Assembly (NCBI GenBank): GCA_900467185.1
Contig: UBPA01000021.1
Span: forward strand, 1 to 64,000
Source of the DNA: Hyphomicrobiales bacterium
GTDB taxonomy: Bacteria; Pseudomonadota; Alphaproteobacteria; Rhizobiales; Rhizobiaceae
Length of the DNA: 64,000 bases
Direction of reading: 5' to 3'
This document shows, in pieces, positions 55,156 through 64,000 of this stretch. The first letter of the stretch is position 1. Each line of letters starts with the position of its first letter. A program made the position numbers and the translations under genes. The notes under the pieces were generated by a model. It searched no databases. It worked only from the letters and a program-made list of their open reading frames with translations, and was not told the origin of the DNA.

Positions 55156-55833
55156 TCAGGCGTTGAAACGCATCTGCTCGATAATATGCCGGCCGGATCC
55201 TTCGACGTGTTGAGCGATCACGCGCGCCGCGCCGTCGGCGTCCTGCTGTTCGATGCAGGCGATCAGGTGGCGATGTTCCGAGATGACGCTTCTCTGACGG
55301 CTGAGAGAGGTCGGGAAGCGGCGGCTAATGGCGGATAGGATTTCGCGATGGCGCCACCAGAGATCCACGGCGTGTCGATTGTAGTGACGCTCGTACATGA
55401 CCTGATGGAAGGCCATGTCGAGCTTGGAATGCTGCTGCGGATCGGCAAAATTTAAGGCCTCGATCTGTGCCTGCACGTCTTTTAAGGTGTCGAGATCGGC
55501 TTTTGTCGCAAGGCCGACGAACCAGCGGGTGAGCGCCGGCTCGATCAAGACTTCGATTTCGAAGATGTCGCGCACGAAGGCGTCGTCGATGGGCCGCACC
55601 CGCGCGCCGCGCTTCGGCGTCAGCACCACGAAACCCTCGCCCCGCAACTGCTGCAAAGCCTCGCGAACCGGATTGGTCGAGGTTCCCAGCCGCGCGGCAA
55701 GCTCGGCTACCTTCAGCCGGTCATTAGGGCCAAGCCTTCCCTGGATGATGTCGTCGCGAATCCGCTCGTAGATCGACGCCGGGCCGGTCTCAAAATCTTC
55801 CGCCGTCTGCAGCATGGGGACAATCGTGCTCAT
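55156..55833 (-). CDS. GntR-family regulator with FCD domain
   Basis: A 225-residue GntR/FCD regulator. The winged helix reads IYERIRDDIIQGRLGPNDRL, KVAELAARLGTSTNPVREAL, QQLRGEGFVVLTPKRGARV. The FCD domain has EIEVLIEPALTRWF, DMAFHQVMYERHYN and EHRHLIACIEQQDADGA. It is divergent from the binding-protein gene at 55999 and likely represses the second transporter/ManD operon. An imperfect dyad at 55911-55933 in the shared upstream region is a candidate site. Confidence 0.9.
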   Translation of the reverse strand: MSTIVPMLQTAEDFETGPASIYERIRDDIIQGRLGPNDRLKVAELAARLGTSTNPVREALQQLRGEGFVVLTPKRGARVRPIDDAFVRDIFEIEVLIEPALTRWFVGLATKADLDTLKDVQAQIEALNFADPQQHSKLDMAFHQVMYERHYNRHAVDLWWRHREILSAISRRFPTSLSRQRSVISEHRHLIACIEQQDADGAARVIAQHVEGSGRHIIEQMRFNA

Positions 55834-55898
55834 GCGCCTTTCTAGCCCGGCTCCGGCCCGGGTGCCAAGGGGGCTGACATGTTATTCGCACATGGATG

Positions 55899-55933
55899 TT
55901 GACAAATAATGTACGAAATGGAAACGTTCATAC
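55899..55933 (+). promoter_or_regulatory. Candidate promoter/operator of the ManD operon
   Basis: TTGACA (55899-55904) is a good -35, though no clear -10 follows. Just downstream GTACGAA (55911-55917), nine bases, and TTCATAC (55927-55933) form an inverted repeat with one mismatch, placed where a bound repressor would block transcription. Confidence 0.35.
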
Positions 55934-55998
55934 ATCCGAGCGCCCACGATCGCCGGAGGTGCCTGAGGAGAGGGCGCCGATTCAAGTGGAGGAAGCAC

Positions 55999-57936
55999 AT
56001 GAGCTATTCGCGCACGCTGCGCAGCCTTGTCGTATCGTCGGGGCTGATCGGAATCATCGTCTGCGGCCTGAGCGGCCGCGCATTCGCGCAGGAATTTCGC
56101 CAGGCACCCGGCCTTGAAGAGCAGGTGACGGCAGGCAAGCTGCCCGCCGTTTCGGAACGGCTGCCGGACAAACCCTTCGTCGAGACGATGGTGGACGGCG
56201 TCGGCCAGTACGGCGGCACGCTGCGCACCACCATTCTGGCGAATGGCGACCAGTACAATCTGACGCGCACCATCGCGAACGAGCTCCTCGTCCGGTGGGA
56301 CCCGAAGTGGAGCAAGGTGGAGCCATCGCTGGCCGAATCCTTCACGGCCTCCGAGGACGCGACCACCTACACCTTTACGCTGCGCAAAGGCCTGAAGTGG
56401 AGCGATGGCGCGCCGTTCACGGTCGACGACATCATGTTCTGGTACGAGGACGTATTCATGAACCAGGCGCTGTCGCCGGCGAAGAACCCGACCTTCACTG
56501 TGGCTGGAAAGCCGGTCAAGGTCCGCAGGATCGACGAGCAGACGGTCGAGTTCAAGTTTGACGCGCCCTATGGCCTGTTCCTGCAGCAGCTCGCCTATGG
56601 CCAGGGCCACCTCCCGGTGATCTACCCAAAGCACTACCTCAGCCAGTTCCACGAGAAATACAACAAGGAGGGCCTGCCCGACCTGCTGAAAGCGAATGCG
56701 GCCGCAGGCGACTGGGTGGCGCTCTTCAACTCCAAGGTCTCGCTGACATTCCAGCCGCCGTTCTGGCAGAACCTGGATCTGCCGACGCTCAACCCCTGGG
56801 TTCTGACCATCCCCTATGCGGACAGCGAACGGGTCGCGGCTACCCGCAATCCCTACTACTGGAAGGTCGACACGGCCGGCAACCAGCTGCCCTATATCGA
56901 CAACGTCACCTGGGCGAAGCTTGACGATCCCCAGCTTATGGCGCTGAAGATGACGTCCGGCGAGTTCGATTTCGCCTTCCGGCACATCAACAATTCCACC
57001 TTCAAGTCCGTGCTTTTCGACGGGCAGGAAACGGGCAAGTACCGCTTCGTCGACGTCAAGGATCTGCCGGCAAACGACGCGGTCATCCTGCTGAACCTGA
57101 ATTCCACCGATCCCGTCAAGAAGAAGATCTTGCAGAACAAGGATTTCCGCATCGCGCTCAGCAAGGCGATCAACCGGCAGGAAATCATCGATCTCGTCTA
57201 TGTCGGGCAGGGCGCCCCGGCTCAGGTCGCGGTCCAGCCGGAACATCCGCTGTTCAACGAGAAGGAAGCGACGCAATACACCGAGTATGATCCCAAAGCG
57301 TCGGCGGCCGAACTCGACAAAATCCTGCCCGAGAAGGATTCCGAGGGCTTCCGTCTCGATGAGACCGGCAAGCGCTTCACCATCAACTTCATGGTCGCCG
57401 ACGTCTTCGGCCTGTCCTATCCGGACGTGATGCAGATGGTGCAGCAATATGCGCGTGACGTGGGCATCGACATCCAGATCCGCACGACCGACCGCGCGCG
57501 CCTCAACACCATGTGGAGCGCCAACGAGCAGGACGCTTATATCTGGAACTGCGTCGGCGGCCTGTCGGAGGTGTATACCGACCCGCGCTGCTACATGCCC
57601 TTCCAGAAGGCCGACATCTTCTTTGCGGTGCGCTGGGCCGAGTGGTACGCCAACCCTGCAACCGGCGAGGAACCGCCAGCCGAGATCAAGGCTCTGATGG
57701 CGGCCTATGACAAGGTGAATGCGGCGGTGACGGACACGGATCGTGAGGCTTTGATGCGCGAGTTCCTCACCCTGTCGGCCGACAACTTCCTCAACATCGG
57801 CATATCAAGGCCCATGCCGAAATACATGATGGTGTCCAACCGGCTAAAGAACGTCGTCGACGGCATCCCGATCACCGGCAACCTCTGGCACCCCGCGCCG
57901 ACCCTGTCGCAGTGGTATTTCGACAAGGCCCAGTAG
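55999..57936 (+). CDS. Oligopeptide-type ABC binding protein (large SBP_bac_5)
   Basis: A 645-residue cluster C binding protein starting at ATG 55999 behind GGAGGA. The signal peptide is SLVVSSGLIGIIVCGLSGRAF then AQ. The mature part has QYGGTLRTTILA, LRKGLKWSDGAPFTVDDIMFWYEDV, GHLPVIYPKHYL, NPYYWKVDTAGNQLPYIDNV and FRIALSKAINRQEI. Its large size resembles sugar-oligomer or opine-type members rather than dipeptide ones. First gene of the rightward operon with ManD, so a uronate- or aldonate-containing ligand is likely. A ten-bp hairpin follows its stop (57950-57975). Confidence 0.9.
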   Translation: MSYSRTLRSLVVSSGLIGIIVCGLSGRAFAQEFRQAPGLEEQVTAGKLPAVSERLPDKPFVETMVDGVGQYGGTLRTTILANGDQYNLTRTIANELLVRWDPKWSKVEPSLAESFTASEDATTYTFTLRKGLKWSDGAPFTVDDIMFWYEDVFMNQALSPAKNPTFTVAGKPVKVRRIDEQTVEFKFDAPYGLFLQQLAYGQGHLPVIYPKHYLSQFHEKYNKEGLPDLLKANAAAGDWVALFNSKVSLTFQPPFWQNLDLPTLNPWVLTIPYADSERVAATRNPYYWKVDTAGNQLPYIDNVTWAKLDDPQLMALKMTSGEFDFAFRHINNSTFKSVLFDGQETGKYRFVDVKDLPANDAVILLNLNSTDPVKKKILQNKDFRIALSKAINRQEIIDLVYVGQGAPAQVAVQPEHPLFNEKEATQYTEYDPKASAAELDKILPEKDSEGFRLDETGKRFTINFMVADVFGLSYPDVMQMVQQYARDVGIDIQIRTTDRARLNTMWSANEQDAYIWNCVGGLSEVYTDPRCYMPFQKADIFFAVRWAEWYANPATGEEPPAEIKALMAAYDKVNAAVTDTDREALMREFLTLSADNFLNIGISRPMPKYMMVSNRLKNVVDGIPITGNLWHPAPTLSQWYFDKAQ

Positions 57937-57949
57937 GCCGGCTTGCAAG

Positions 57950-57975
57950 GACCGGAAGCCCCACCGCTTCCGGTC
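57950..57975. terminator. Ten-bp stem-loop after the second large binding-protein gene
   Basis: GACCGGAAGC (57950-57959) and its exact complement GCTTCCGGTC (57966-57975) around a six-base loop, 14 bases after the stop. No T-tract, so it is more likely a stabiliser or attenuator than a full terminator. Confidence 0.55.
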
Positions 57976-57991
57976 GCACTCTTCACCATGA

Positions 57992-58990
57992 ATGGTCTCT
58001 GCCATGCTTCGCTATTTTGCCAGGCGGCTGATGTTTGCTGTCCCGACACTCTTCGCGGTCTCGATCATCGCCTTCATCATCATCCAGCTGCCGCCGGGGG
58101 ACTATCTGACGACGCTGATGGCCGACTGGGCAAGCCAGGGCGGTGCCGTCGAAGCCGGAACCGTTGCGGCGATGCGCGAGCGCTACGGCCTCGATCAGCC
58201 GATGTACTTCCAGTACTACAAGTGGATGGCCGGCATTCTGATGCACGGTGACTTCGGCATCTCGTTCGAACTCGGCAAGCCCGTCACCGAGCTGATCTGG
58301 AGCCGGCTCGGTTTCTCTCTCCTCCTGTCGCTGCTCACCCTCTGCTTCGTCTGGGCCATCGCCATTCCGATCGGCATCCTCTCGGCCGTCCGGCAATATT
58401 CGATCTCCGACTACACGGCGACCTTCCTGGCGTTCTTCTTTCTCGCCGTTCCGGATTTCCTGTTGGCTTTGTCAGCCATGTACACCATGTCCGCCTGGTT
58501 CGGGCAGAGCGTCGGCGGCCTGTTCTCCGCGCAGTACATCGACGCTGACTGGAGTTTCGGGAAGCTCCTCGATTTTGCCCAGCACGTCTGGCTGCCGGTG
58601 GTGGTCATCGGCCTCGGGTCCCTTGCGGCGCTCGTGCGCATTATGCGGGCAAATCTGCTGGATGAACTGTCCAAACCCTATGTCACCACAGCCCGTGCCA
58701 AGGGCATGTCGGAGCTCGAACTGCTCATCCGCTATCCCGTAAGGCTTGCGCTCAATCCCCTGATTTCCACGCTCGGCTGGATCCTGCCGGCCGTCATTTC
58801 AGGCGAAATCATCGTGTCCGTGGTCATGAGCCTGCCGACCACGGGACCACTGCTTCTTCGCGCCCTCTTGGCCCAGGACATGTATCTCGCCGGGTCGCTG
58901 ATCCTGCTCATCTCCGTGCTTACCATCATCGGGACGCTCGTGTCAGACCTCCTGCTCGCCCTCACAGACCCGCGGATTCGGTTTCAATGA
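57992..58990 (+). CDS. Oligopeptide-type ABC permease (OppB/DppB type)
   Basis: A 332-residue permease. The start may be 57992 or, more like the family, 58004 (MLRYFARRL); neither has a clear ribosome site. Seen: FAVPTLFAVSIIAFIIIQL, ERYGLDQPMYFQYYKWM, GDFGISFELGKPV, the EAA-loop TARAKGMSELELLIRYPVRL, and IVSVVMSLPTTGPLL. It overlaps the next permease gene by ATGA at 58987. Forms the channel with that second permease. Confidence 0.9.
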   Translation: MVSAMLRYFARRLMFAVPTLFAVSIIAFIIIQLPPGDYLTTLMADWASQGGAVEAGTVAAMRERYGLDQPMYFQYYKWMAGILMHGDFGISFELGKPVTELIWSRLGFSLLLSLLTLCFVWAIAIPIGILSAVRQYSISDYTATFLAFFFLAVPDFLLALSAMYTMSAWFGQSVGGLFSAQYIDADWSFGKLLDFAQHVWLPVVVIGLGSLAALVRIMRANLLDELSKPYVTTARAKGMSELELLIRYPVRLALNPLISTLGWILPAVISGEIIVSVVMSLPTTGPLLLRALLAQDMYLAGSLILLISVLTIIGTLVSDLLLALTDPRIRFQ

Positions 58991-60141
58991 CAGACATCAC
59001 CCATCTTCCGCCGGCCACCGAGCCGTCGCTCGACCTTCACAACCGGGACATCGCCGTGGCCGGCCAGTGGCGTCTGTTCTGGCTGAAGTTCAAGAAGCAC
59101 AGGATCGCGCTTCTAAGCCTCGTCGTGATCGTGCTCATGTATCTGGTCGCAGCCTTCGCCGACTTCATCGCGCCTGTCGATCCGAACGCCACCAATGCCC
59201 GCTTCACCTACGCGCCACCCCAGGGGCTGTCGCTGCTGCATGACGGCGCGTTTCACCCGCATGTCGATCAGTTGAAGATGACGCTCAACACGGAATCCAT
59301 GCGGCGCGAGTTCACGCCCGATCCGGCAAAGCCGCTGTCCGTCGGCTTTCTCGTGCCGGCACAGCAGCCGTATACGCTTCTGGGGTTCATCCCCATGCAG
59401 ACCAAGCTGTTCGGCCTTGTCGATCCCAAGCCCGGCGACAGCCTCTACGTGTTCGGTGCCGATCGTCTTGGGCGCGACATCTTCTCGCGCGTGGTCCACG
59501 GCGCCAAGATCTCGCTCTCCATCGGTCTCGTCGGCGTCTTCATGAGCCTCATTCTCGGGGTGACGATCGGCGGCATATCGGGCTTCTTCGGCGGCTGGGC
59601 GGATATCGTCATCCAGCGCTTCATCGAGCTCCTGCGCTCCATCCCGACGATCCCGCTCTGGATGGGGCTTGCGGCCGCGATCCCCGTCGGCTGGCCGCCG
59701 CTTCGAACCTATTTCGTCATCACGCTGATCGTCTCTCTGATTGGGTGGACAAGCCTCGCGCGGGAGGTGCGCGGCAAGTTCCTTTCTCTGCGCAACGAGG
59801 ACTTCGTGATCGCGGCCCGGCTCGACGGGATGAGCGAGATCGGCATCATCTTCCACCACCTCGTTCCCTCCTTCATGAGCCACATCATCGCGACGCTGAC
59901 GCTTGCCATTCCCTCGATGATCCTTGCCGAGACCGCTCTCTCGTTCCTCGGGATCGGCCTTCAACCGCCGATCATCTCCTGGGGCGTTCTCCTGCAGGAG
60001 GCGCAGAACATTCGCGCCGTGGCGCAGGCGCCGTGGCTCCTCTTCACACCGGCGGCCGCCATCGTCATCGCCGTGCTGTCCCTCAATTTCCTCGGCGACG
60101 GCCTGCGCGATGCGGCCGACCCTTACGAGTCAGTGTCATGA
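58987..60141 (+). CDS. Oligopeptide-type ABC permease (OppC/DppC type, long N-terminus)
   Basis: A 384-residue OppC-type permease. The N-terminal helix (IALLSLVVIVLMYLVAAFAD) is followed by a ~100-residue periplasmic insert (to about residue 150), longer than in the DppC at 49443. Then FGADRLGRDIFSRVVHGAKI, AARLDGMSEIGIIFHHLVP (EAA loop) and ETALSFLGIGLQPP. The long insert is common in permeases working with large oligomer-binding proteins. It overlaps the ATPase gene by ATGA. Confidence 0.9.
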   Translation: MTDITHLPPATEPSLDLHNRDIAVAGQWRLFWLKFKKHRIALLSLVVIVLMYLVAAFADFIAPVDPNATNARFTYAPPQGLSLLHDGAFHPHVDQLKMTLNTESMRREFTPDPAKPLSVGFLVPAQQPYTLLGFIPMQTKLFGLVDPKPGDSLYVFGADRLGRDIFSRVVHGAKISLSIGLVGVFMSLILGVTIGGISGFFGGWADIVIQRFIELLRSIPTIPLWMGLAAAIPVGWPPLRTYFVITLIVSLIGWTSLAREVRGKFLSLRNEDFVIAARLDGMSEIGIIFHHLVPSFMSHIIATLTLAIPSMILAETALSFLGIGLQPPIISWGVLLQEAQNIRAVAQAPWLLFTPAAAIVIAVLSLNFLGDGLRDAADPYESVS

Positions 60142-61868
60142 TGCGGATGGAAGACGACGTCATCCTCAAGGTCGAGGATCTTGCCACCAGCTTTCCCACG
60201 CGAACGGGTCTGTTCAATGCCGTGGATGGCGTCTCGTTTGCGCTCAAGCGGGGAAAGACGCTCTGCGTGGTCGGCGAGTCCGGCTCCGGCAAGTCTGTCA
60301 CGGCGCGCTCGATCCTCCAGATCGTCGACAAGCCTGGACGAATCGACGGCGGGTCCATCCTTCTCGCACGGCCCGACGGGTCGATCACGGATCTTGCCAG
60401 CCTCGACCCGCGCGGTCGCGATATCCGCACGGTGCGCGGAAAAGAGATCGCCATGATCTTCCAGGAGCCGATGAGCTCGCTCTCGCCGGTGCATCGCATT
60501 GGCACGCAGATCGGCGAGACCCTGCGCATTCACTTCGGCATTCGCGGACAGGCGCAGCGCGAGCGCGTGCTCGAACTCCTGCGGCAGGTGGAGATTCCGA
60601 GGCCGGAGACGGCCATTGATCGCTACACGTTCGAGTTCTCCGGCGGCATGCGTCAGCGCGTGATGATCGCCATGGCGCTCGCCTGCAATCCGCAAGTGCT
60701 GATCGCCGACGAGCCGACCACCGCACTCGATGTCACCACGCAGGCCGAAATCCTGAGCTTGATCAAGAAGCTGCAGACCGCGCACGGGATGGCCGTGCTG
60801 TTCATCACGCACGACATGGGCGTCGTGGCCGAAATCGCCGACGACGTTCTGGTCATGTATCGGGGCAAGGTGATGGAGCAGGGGCCGGTCGAGCAGATCT
60901 TCCACGCGCCTGCGAACGCCTATACGCGCGGGCTGATCGGCTCCGTCGTCAAGCTGGAGACGAAGGCCGAGGTGCGTCTGAAGCGCGCGCCGATCCCTGA
61001 AGACGCGCCACCGCTTCTCGACGTGAAGAACCTGTCGCTGACGTTCCCATCAGGCTTGAAGGCGGTGAACGATGTGTCGCTGTTCGTGCGCCCGGGCGAG
61101 ACGCTCGGCATTGTCGGCGAATCCGGTTCCGGCAAGACGACCATGGGGCGATGCCTCCTGCGCATCTACGACCCTGAGGTCGGCACCATGGTGTTCCGGC
61201 GGCCGGACGGACACAGCGTCGATATCCGCACCGCTGATCGGGGCGACCTCAAGGACATCCGCCGCGAGGTGCGCATGATCTTCCAGGACCCGGTGAATTC
61301 ACTCAGCCCGCGCAAGACCGTTGGGCAGATCATTGCCGAGCCGCTGAAGCTCGCCGGCATGAAGGGGCGCGAACGGGAGGACCGTGTCGCCGAACTGATG
61401 CAGCAGGTCGGTCTCGAACCGGCCTGGCGCGAACGCTACCCGCATGCCTTTTCCGGTGGGCAGCGCCAGCGGATCGGCATTGCCCGCGCAATCGCCGTCA
61501 AGCCGCGCCTGATCGTCGCCGACGAGGCGACGTCGGCCCTTGACGTCTCGTTGCGCTCGCAGATGCTCGACCTGATGATGAAGCTGCAGGACGAGCTGGG
61601 CCTGTCCTACATCTTCATTTCGCACGACATGTCGGTCATTCGATACATGTGCGACCGTGTGGCCGTCATGTATCGCGGCCGGATCGTCGAGGTCGGCGAC
61701 ACCGATCAGGTGGTGCACAACCCAACCCACGACTACACCCGCGCGCTGCTCTCGGCGATTCCGCATCCCGATCCACGCGACAGGCGCATCCACAAGCGTT
61801 TTAGATACGACGCGGCTGCCCCCGTCGCGCTGACTCACCCACTGCCAGAGACATTGGACCTCTCATGA
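60138..61868 (+). CDS. Oligopeptide-type ABC double ATPase (OppD-OppF fusion)
   Basis: A 576-residue protein with two ABC domains starting at the ATG 60138 (MMRMEDD). First domain: Walker [10 protein letters not shown], signature FSGGMRQR, Walker [13 protein letters not shown]. Second domain: Walker [10 protein letters not shown], signature FSGGQRQR, Walker [13 protein letters not shown]. All catalytic residues look intact. It overlaps the permease gene before it and the ManD gene after it (ATGA each), so transport and catabolism are translationally linked. It parallels the fused ATPase at 47782. Confidence 0.92.
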   Translation: MMRMEDDVILKVEDLATSFPTRTGLFNAVDGVSFALKRGKTLCVVGESGSGKSVTARSILQIVDKPGRIDGGSILLARPDGSITDLASLDPRGRDIRTVRGKEIAMIFQEPMSSLSPVHRIGTQIGETLRIHFGIRGQAQRERVLELLRQVEIPRPETAIDRYTFEFSGGMRQRVMIAMALACNPQVLIADEPTTALDVTTQAEILSLIKKLQTAHGMAVLFITHDMGVVAEIADDVLVMYRGKVMEQGPVEQIFHAPANAYTRGLIGSVVKLETKAEVRLKRAPIPEDAPPLLDVKNLSLTFPSGLKAVNDVSLFVRPGETLGIVGESGSGKTTMGRCLLRIYDPEVGTMVFRRPDGHSVDIRTADRGDLKDIRREVRMIFQDPVNSLSPRKTVGQIIAEPLKLAGMKGREREDRVAELMQQVGLEPAWRERYPHAFSGGQRQRIGIARAIAVKPRLIVADEATSALDVSLRSQMLDLMMKLQDELGLSYIFISHDMSVIRYMCDRVAVMYRGRIVEVGDTDQVVHNPTHDYTRALLSAIPHPDPRDRRIHKRFRYDAAAPVALTHPLPETLDLS

Positions 61869-63073
61869 AAATCACCGACGTCAAAATCATCGTCTGCTCG
61901 CCTGGCCGCAACTTCGTGACCGTCAAGATCTTCACGGACGAGGGGCTGACCGGCGTTGGCGACGCCACGCTCAACGGCCGCGAGAAGGCCGTCGTGGCCT
62001 ATTTGGAGGAGCATCTCGCCCCTCTACTCATCGGTCGCGATCCGTCCCGGATCGAGGATATTTGGCAGTATTTCTATCGCGGCGCCTACTGGCGTCGTGG
62101 CCCGGTGACTATGGCGGCGATCGCCGGCATCGACACGGCCCTCTGGGACATCAAGGCGAAGGCAGCCAATATGCCGCTCTACCAGCTTCTAGGCGGGGCA
62201 AGCCGCGAGAAGGTGTTGTGCTACAGCCATGCGCAGGGTACCAACATCGCAGAGGCCGTCGACGCGGTCGGCCGGCGCATCGCGGAAGGCTACAAGGCCG
62301 TGCGCGTTCAGGTCGGCATTCCCGGCCTGCCCGATGTCTACGGGACGGGGGTGAAGTCCGTTACGAACAATGCGGAAGACGACGCCTTCCCGCATGAGGA
62401 GACATGGTCGACCTCCAAATATCTCCGCTACGTGCCCGAGCTCTTCAAGGCCGTGCGCGAGGCGCATGGATGGGACGTGGAGCTGCTGCATGACAGCCAC
62501 CACCGCCTGACACCGATCGAAGCGGCAAGGCTCGGCAAGGACCTGGAGTTCGCGCGGCTGTTCTGGCTGGAAGATACGGTGGCCGCAGAACACCAGGAAG
62601 GCTTCCGGCTAATCCGCAAGCACACGACGACGCCGCTGGCCGTTGGCGAGGTCTTCAACACCATTTGGGACGCGCGCCTCCTGATGGAGGAACAGTTGAT
62701 CGACTACATCCGCACGACAACGGTGCATGCCGGCGGCATCACGGCGCAGCGCCGCATCATGGATTTCGCCAGCGTCTACAACATTCGCACGGCCTGCCAC
62801 GGGGCGATGGACATGTCGCCGATCTGCCTCGGCGCAAATCTGCACCTCGATCTCTGGGTGCCGAACTTCGGTATCCAGGAATATTCAGGCTACCTCCCCG
62901 AGATCCTCGACGTGTTCCCGAGCGCCTGGAGCCTGACGGACGGATACCTGCATCCGGGCGACGCCATCGGCCATGGCGTCGAGATCGACGAGACCCTGGC
63001 TCAAAAATACCCCTATCAGCGCGCCTACCTGCCGGTGAACCGGCTGGAAGACGGCACGCTGTGGCACTGGTAG
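61865..63073 (+). CDS. manD: D-mannonate dehydratase, enolase superfamily (ManD)
   Basis: A 402-residue enolase-superfamily enzyme. The full ManD active site is visible: Arg147, Tyr159, metal ligands Asp210, Glu236 and Glu262, His212 next to the first ligand ([15 protein letters not shown]), and [29 protein letters not shown] as family signatures. These positions match the numbering I recall for characterised ManD. The enzyme dehydrates D-mannonate to 2-keto-3-deoxy-D-gluconate in glucuronate catabolism; some members act on gluconate. Coupled to the transporter ATPase by ATGA. Confidence 0.9.
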   Translation: MKITDVKIIVCSPGRNFVTVKIFTDEGLTGVGDATLNGREKAVVAYLEEHLAPLLIGRDPSRIEDIWQYFYRGAYWRRGPVTMAAIAGIDTALWDIKAKAANMPLYQLLGGASREKVLCYSHAQGTNIAEAVDAVGRRIAEGYKAVRVQVGIPGLPDVYGTGVKSVTNNAEDDAFPHEETWSTSKYLRYVPELFKAVREAHGWDVELLHDSHHRLTPIEAARLGKDLEFARLFWLEDTVAAEHQEGFRLIRKHTTTPLAVGEVFNTIWDARLLMEEQLIDYIRTTTVHAGGITAQRRIMDFASVYNIRTACHGAMDMSPICLGANLHLDLWVPNFGIQEYSGYLPEILDVFPSAWSLTDGYLHPGDAIGHGVEIDETLAQKYPYQRAYLPVNRLEDGTLWHW

Positions 63074-63097
63074 GCAAAGCCGGAAAGGGAACGCATC

Positions 63098-64000
63098 ATG
63101 AAGATCGCTGCGATCAAAACCTATGCCGTCAAGGTCGGCATCCGCAACCAGCTCCTCGTCAAGGTGGAAACGGACGACGGCACGTTCGGCTGGGGAGAAA
63201 GCGGGCTTTCGGGCCGCGAAAAGGCGGTGGTCGGCGCGATCGAGCACTACGCCGAATTCCTGCGCGGCCGGGATCCCTTCAAGATCGGGGCCCTGTGGCA
63301 GGAAATGTACCGGAGCCAGTACTTCGAGGGGGGACGCGTTCTCCAGGCCGCCATTTCAGCCCTCGACATCGCCTTCCACGACATCAAGGGCAAGGCGCTG
63401 GGCGTGCCGGTCCACGATCTCCTGGGCGGCAAGCAGCGTGACCGGATCCCGACCTTCGCCACGACCTTCGCAGAGCCCGGGCCGGCCATGATCGAGCAGG
63501 CACGGATGCTCGTCGAGCACGGCTGGACGGCCATGCGCCTGTCGCCTTCGGGCCATGAGGAAAAGGAGATCTACGAGCCGCGCGAGCACATCGCCACAAC
63601 GGCGAAGTGGTGCGTCAAGGCGCGCGAGATCCTCGGCGACGATGTCGTCCTCGGCATCGACTACCACCACCGGCTTTCTGTGGCCGAGGCGGCGAGCTTC
63701 TGCCAGAAGATGCCGAAGGGCACGCTCGATTTCCTCGAGGAGCCCATCCGCGACGAGTCGCCTGGAGCCTATGAGGCACTGAGACGCCTGACGGATATAC
63801 CCTTTGCCATCGGCGAGGAGTTCTCCTCGAAATGGCAGTTCCAGCCCTTTATCGAACGCGACATCCACCAGTTCAACCGGCTTGACGTGTGCAATGTAGG
63901 CGGGCTGACAGAGTCCATGAAAGTCGCCGCCTGGAGCGAAACACATTACGTGGACATGATGCCGCACAACCCGCTCGGGCCGGTTTGTACTGCCGCCACG
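63098..64000 (+). CDS. Galactonate-dehydratase-like enolase-superfamily enzyme (partial)
   Basis: The first 301 codons of a second mandelate-racemase/enolase-family protein, starting at ATG 63098 behind GGAAAGGGA and open to the window edge. Metal ligands Asp188 (GIDYHHRL), Glu214 (DFLEEP) and Glu240 (AIGEE) are present, with His190 beside the first ligand and PHNPLGP near 289-295. This D-x-H plus H-N-P-L-G-P layout is that of D-galactonate dehydratase (DgoD/GalD). The product would be a 2-keto-3-deoxy acid. The substrate is not certain; other acid sugars are possible. It is 24 bases after ManD, so in the same operon. Confidence 0.85.
   Translation, partial: MKIAAIKTYAVKVGIRNQLLVKVETDDGTFGWGESGLSGREKAVVGAIEHYAEFLRGRDPFKIGALWQEMYRSQYFEGGRVLQAAISALDIAFHDIKGKALGVPVHDLLGGKQRDRIPTFATTFAEPGPAMIEQARMLVEHGWTAMRLSPSGHEEKEIYEPREHIATTAKWCVKAREILGDDVVLGIDYHHRLSVAEAASFCQKMPKGTLDFLEEPIRDESPGAYEALRRLTDIPFAIGEEFSSKWQFQPFIERDIHQFNRLDVCNVGGLTESMKVAAWSETHYVDMMPHNPLGPVCTAAT

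Overview
The window looks like DNA from a Rhizobiaceae-type alphaproteobacterium (Rhizobium, Agrobacterium, Shinella or Ensifer-like). I infer this from the high-GC codon use, the rhizobial-type iron and sugar-uptake operons, and the DUF983, IS110 and IS3 remnants. It alternates accessory islands with metabolic operons. No rRNA, intact tRNA or CRISPR array is visible.

Region 1 (1-23.8 kb) is a defence-type island. After the tail of a glycosidase-like gene and an HxlR regulator comes a five-gene GTPase conflict operon (1028-7887): calcineurin-like phosphoesterase, helical GASH-type protein, two P-loop GTPases and a GAP1-type protein. Next is a two-gene module (8239-14726): a Cap4/DUF4297-like nuclease fused to a STAND NTPase and a long sensor region, then a PD-(D/E)xK-like, Cys-rich protein. 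After an IS3 remnant there is a divergent locus (15319-23741). It holds three small genes (Zn-binding, membrane-anchored and degenerate-P-loop proteins) opposite a 2097-residue nuclease/repeat protein. I recognise no named system for this last locus.

Region 2 (23.9-33.8 kb) is a ferric-siderophore uptake locus on the minus strand: FecR and FecI, ABC transporter ATPase, permeases and binding protein, an STN-type TonB-dependent receptor, a FhuF-type reductase and a type II thioesterase. The thioesterase start overlaps the end of a broken NRPS carrier domain, so the biosynthetic part appears to have been lost at this site.

Region 3 (33.8-36.9 kb) is a small insertion with an HNH nuclease carrying a possible reader domain and a hipBA toxin-antitoxin pair.

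Region 4 (37.0-45.85 kb) is a sugar or polyol locus. A ROK regulator and a signal-less periplasmic-binding-protein homologue face an operon of TIM-barrel isomerase, sugar-binding protein, Gfo/Idh/MocA dehydrogenase, RbsA-type ATPase, RbsC-type permease and a small ABM monooxygenase.

Region 5 (45.85-47.7 kb) is decayed: a frameshifted LysR remnant, a two-helix membrane protein, a DUF983 gene with an early stop and a truncated IS110 transposase.

Region 6 (47.8-64 kb) is a sugar-acid locus. A minus-strand operon (FCD regulator, kdgD, dipeptide-type ABC transporter) and a divergent set (FCD regulator opposite a second dipeptide-type transporter, D-mannonate dehydratase and a galactonate-dehydratase-like enolase) suggest import of uronate or aldonate compounds and conversion through 2-keto-3-deoxy acids. 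The last gene runs off the window.

Three 28-nt sequences resembling a tRNA variable-loop/T-arm sit at 23.82, 36.89 and 45.94 kb, each at an edge between accessory and metabolic DNA. They may be remnants of attachment sites.
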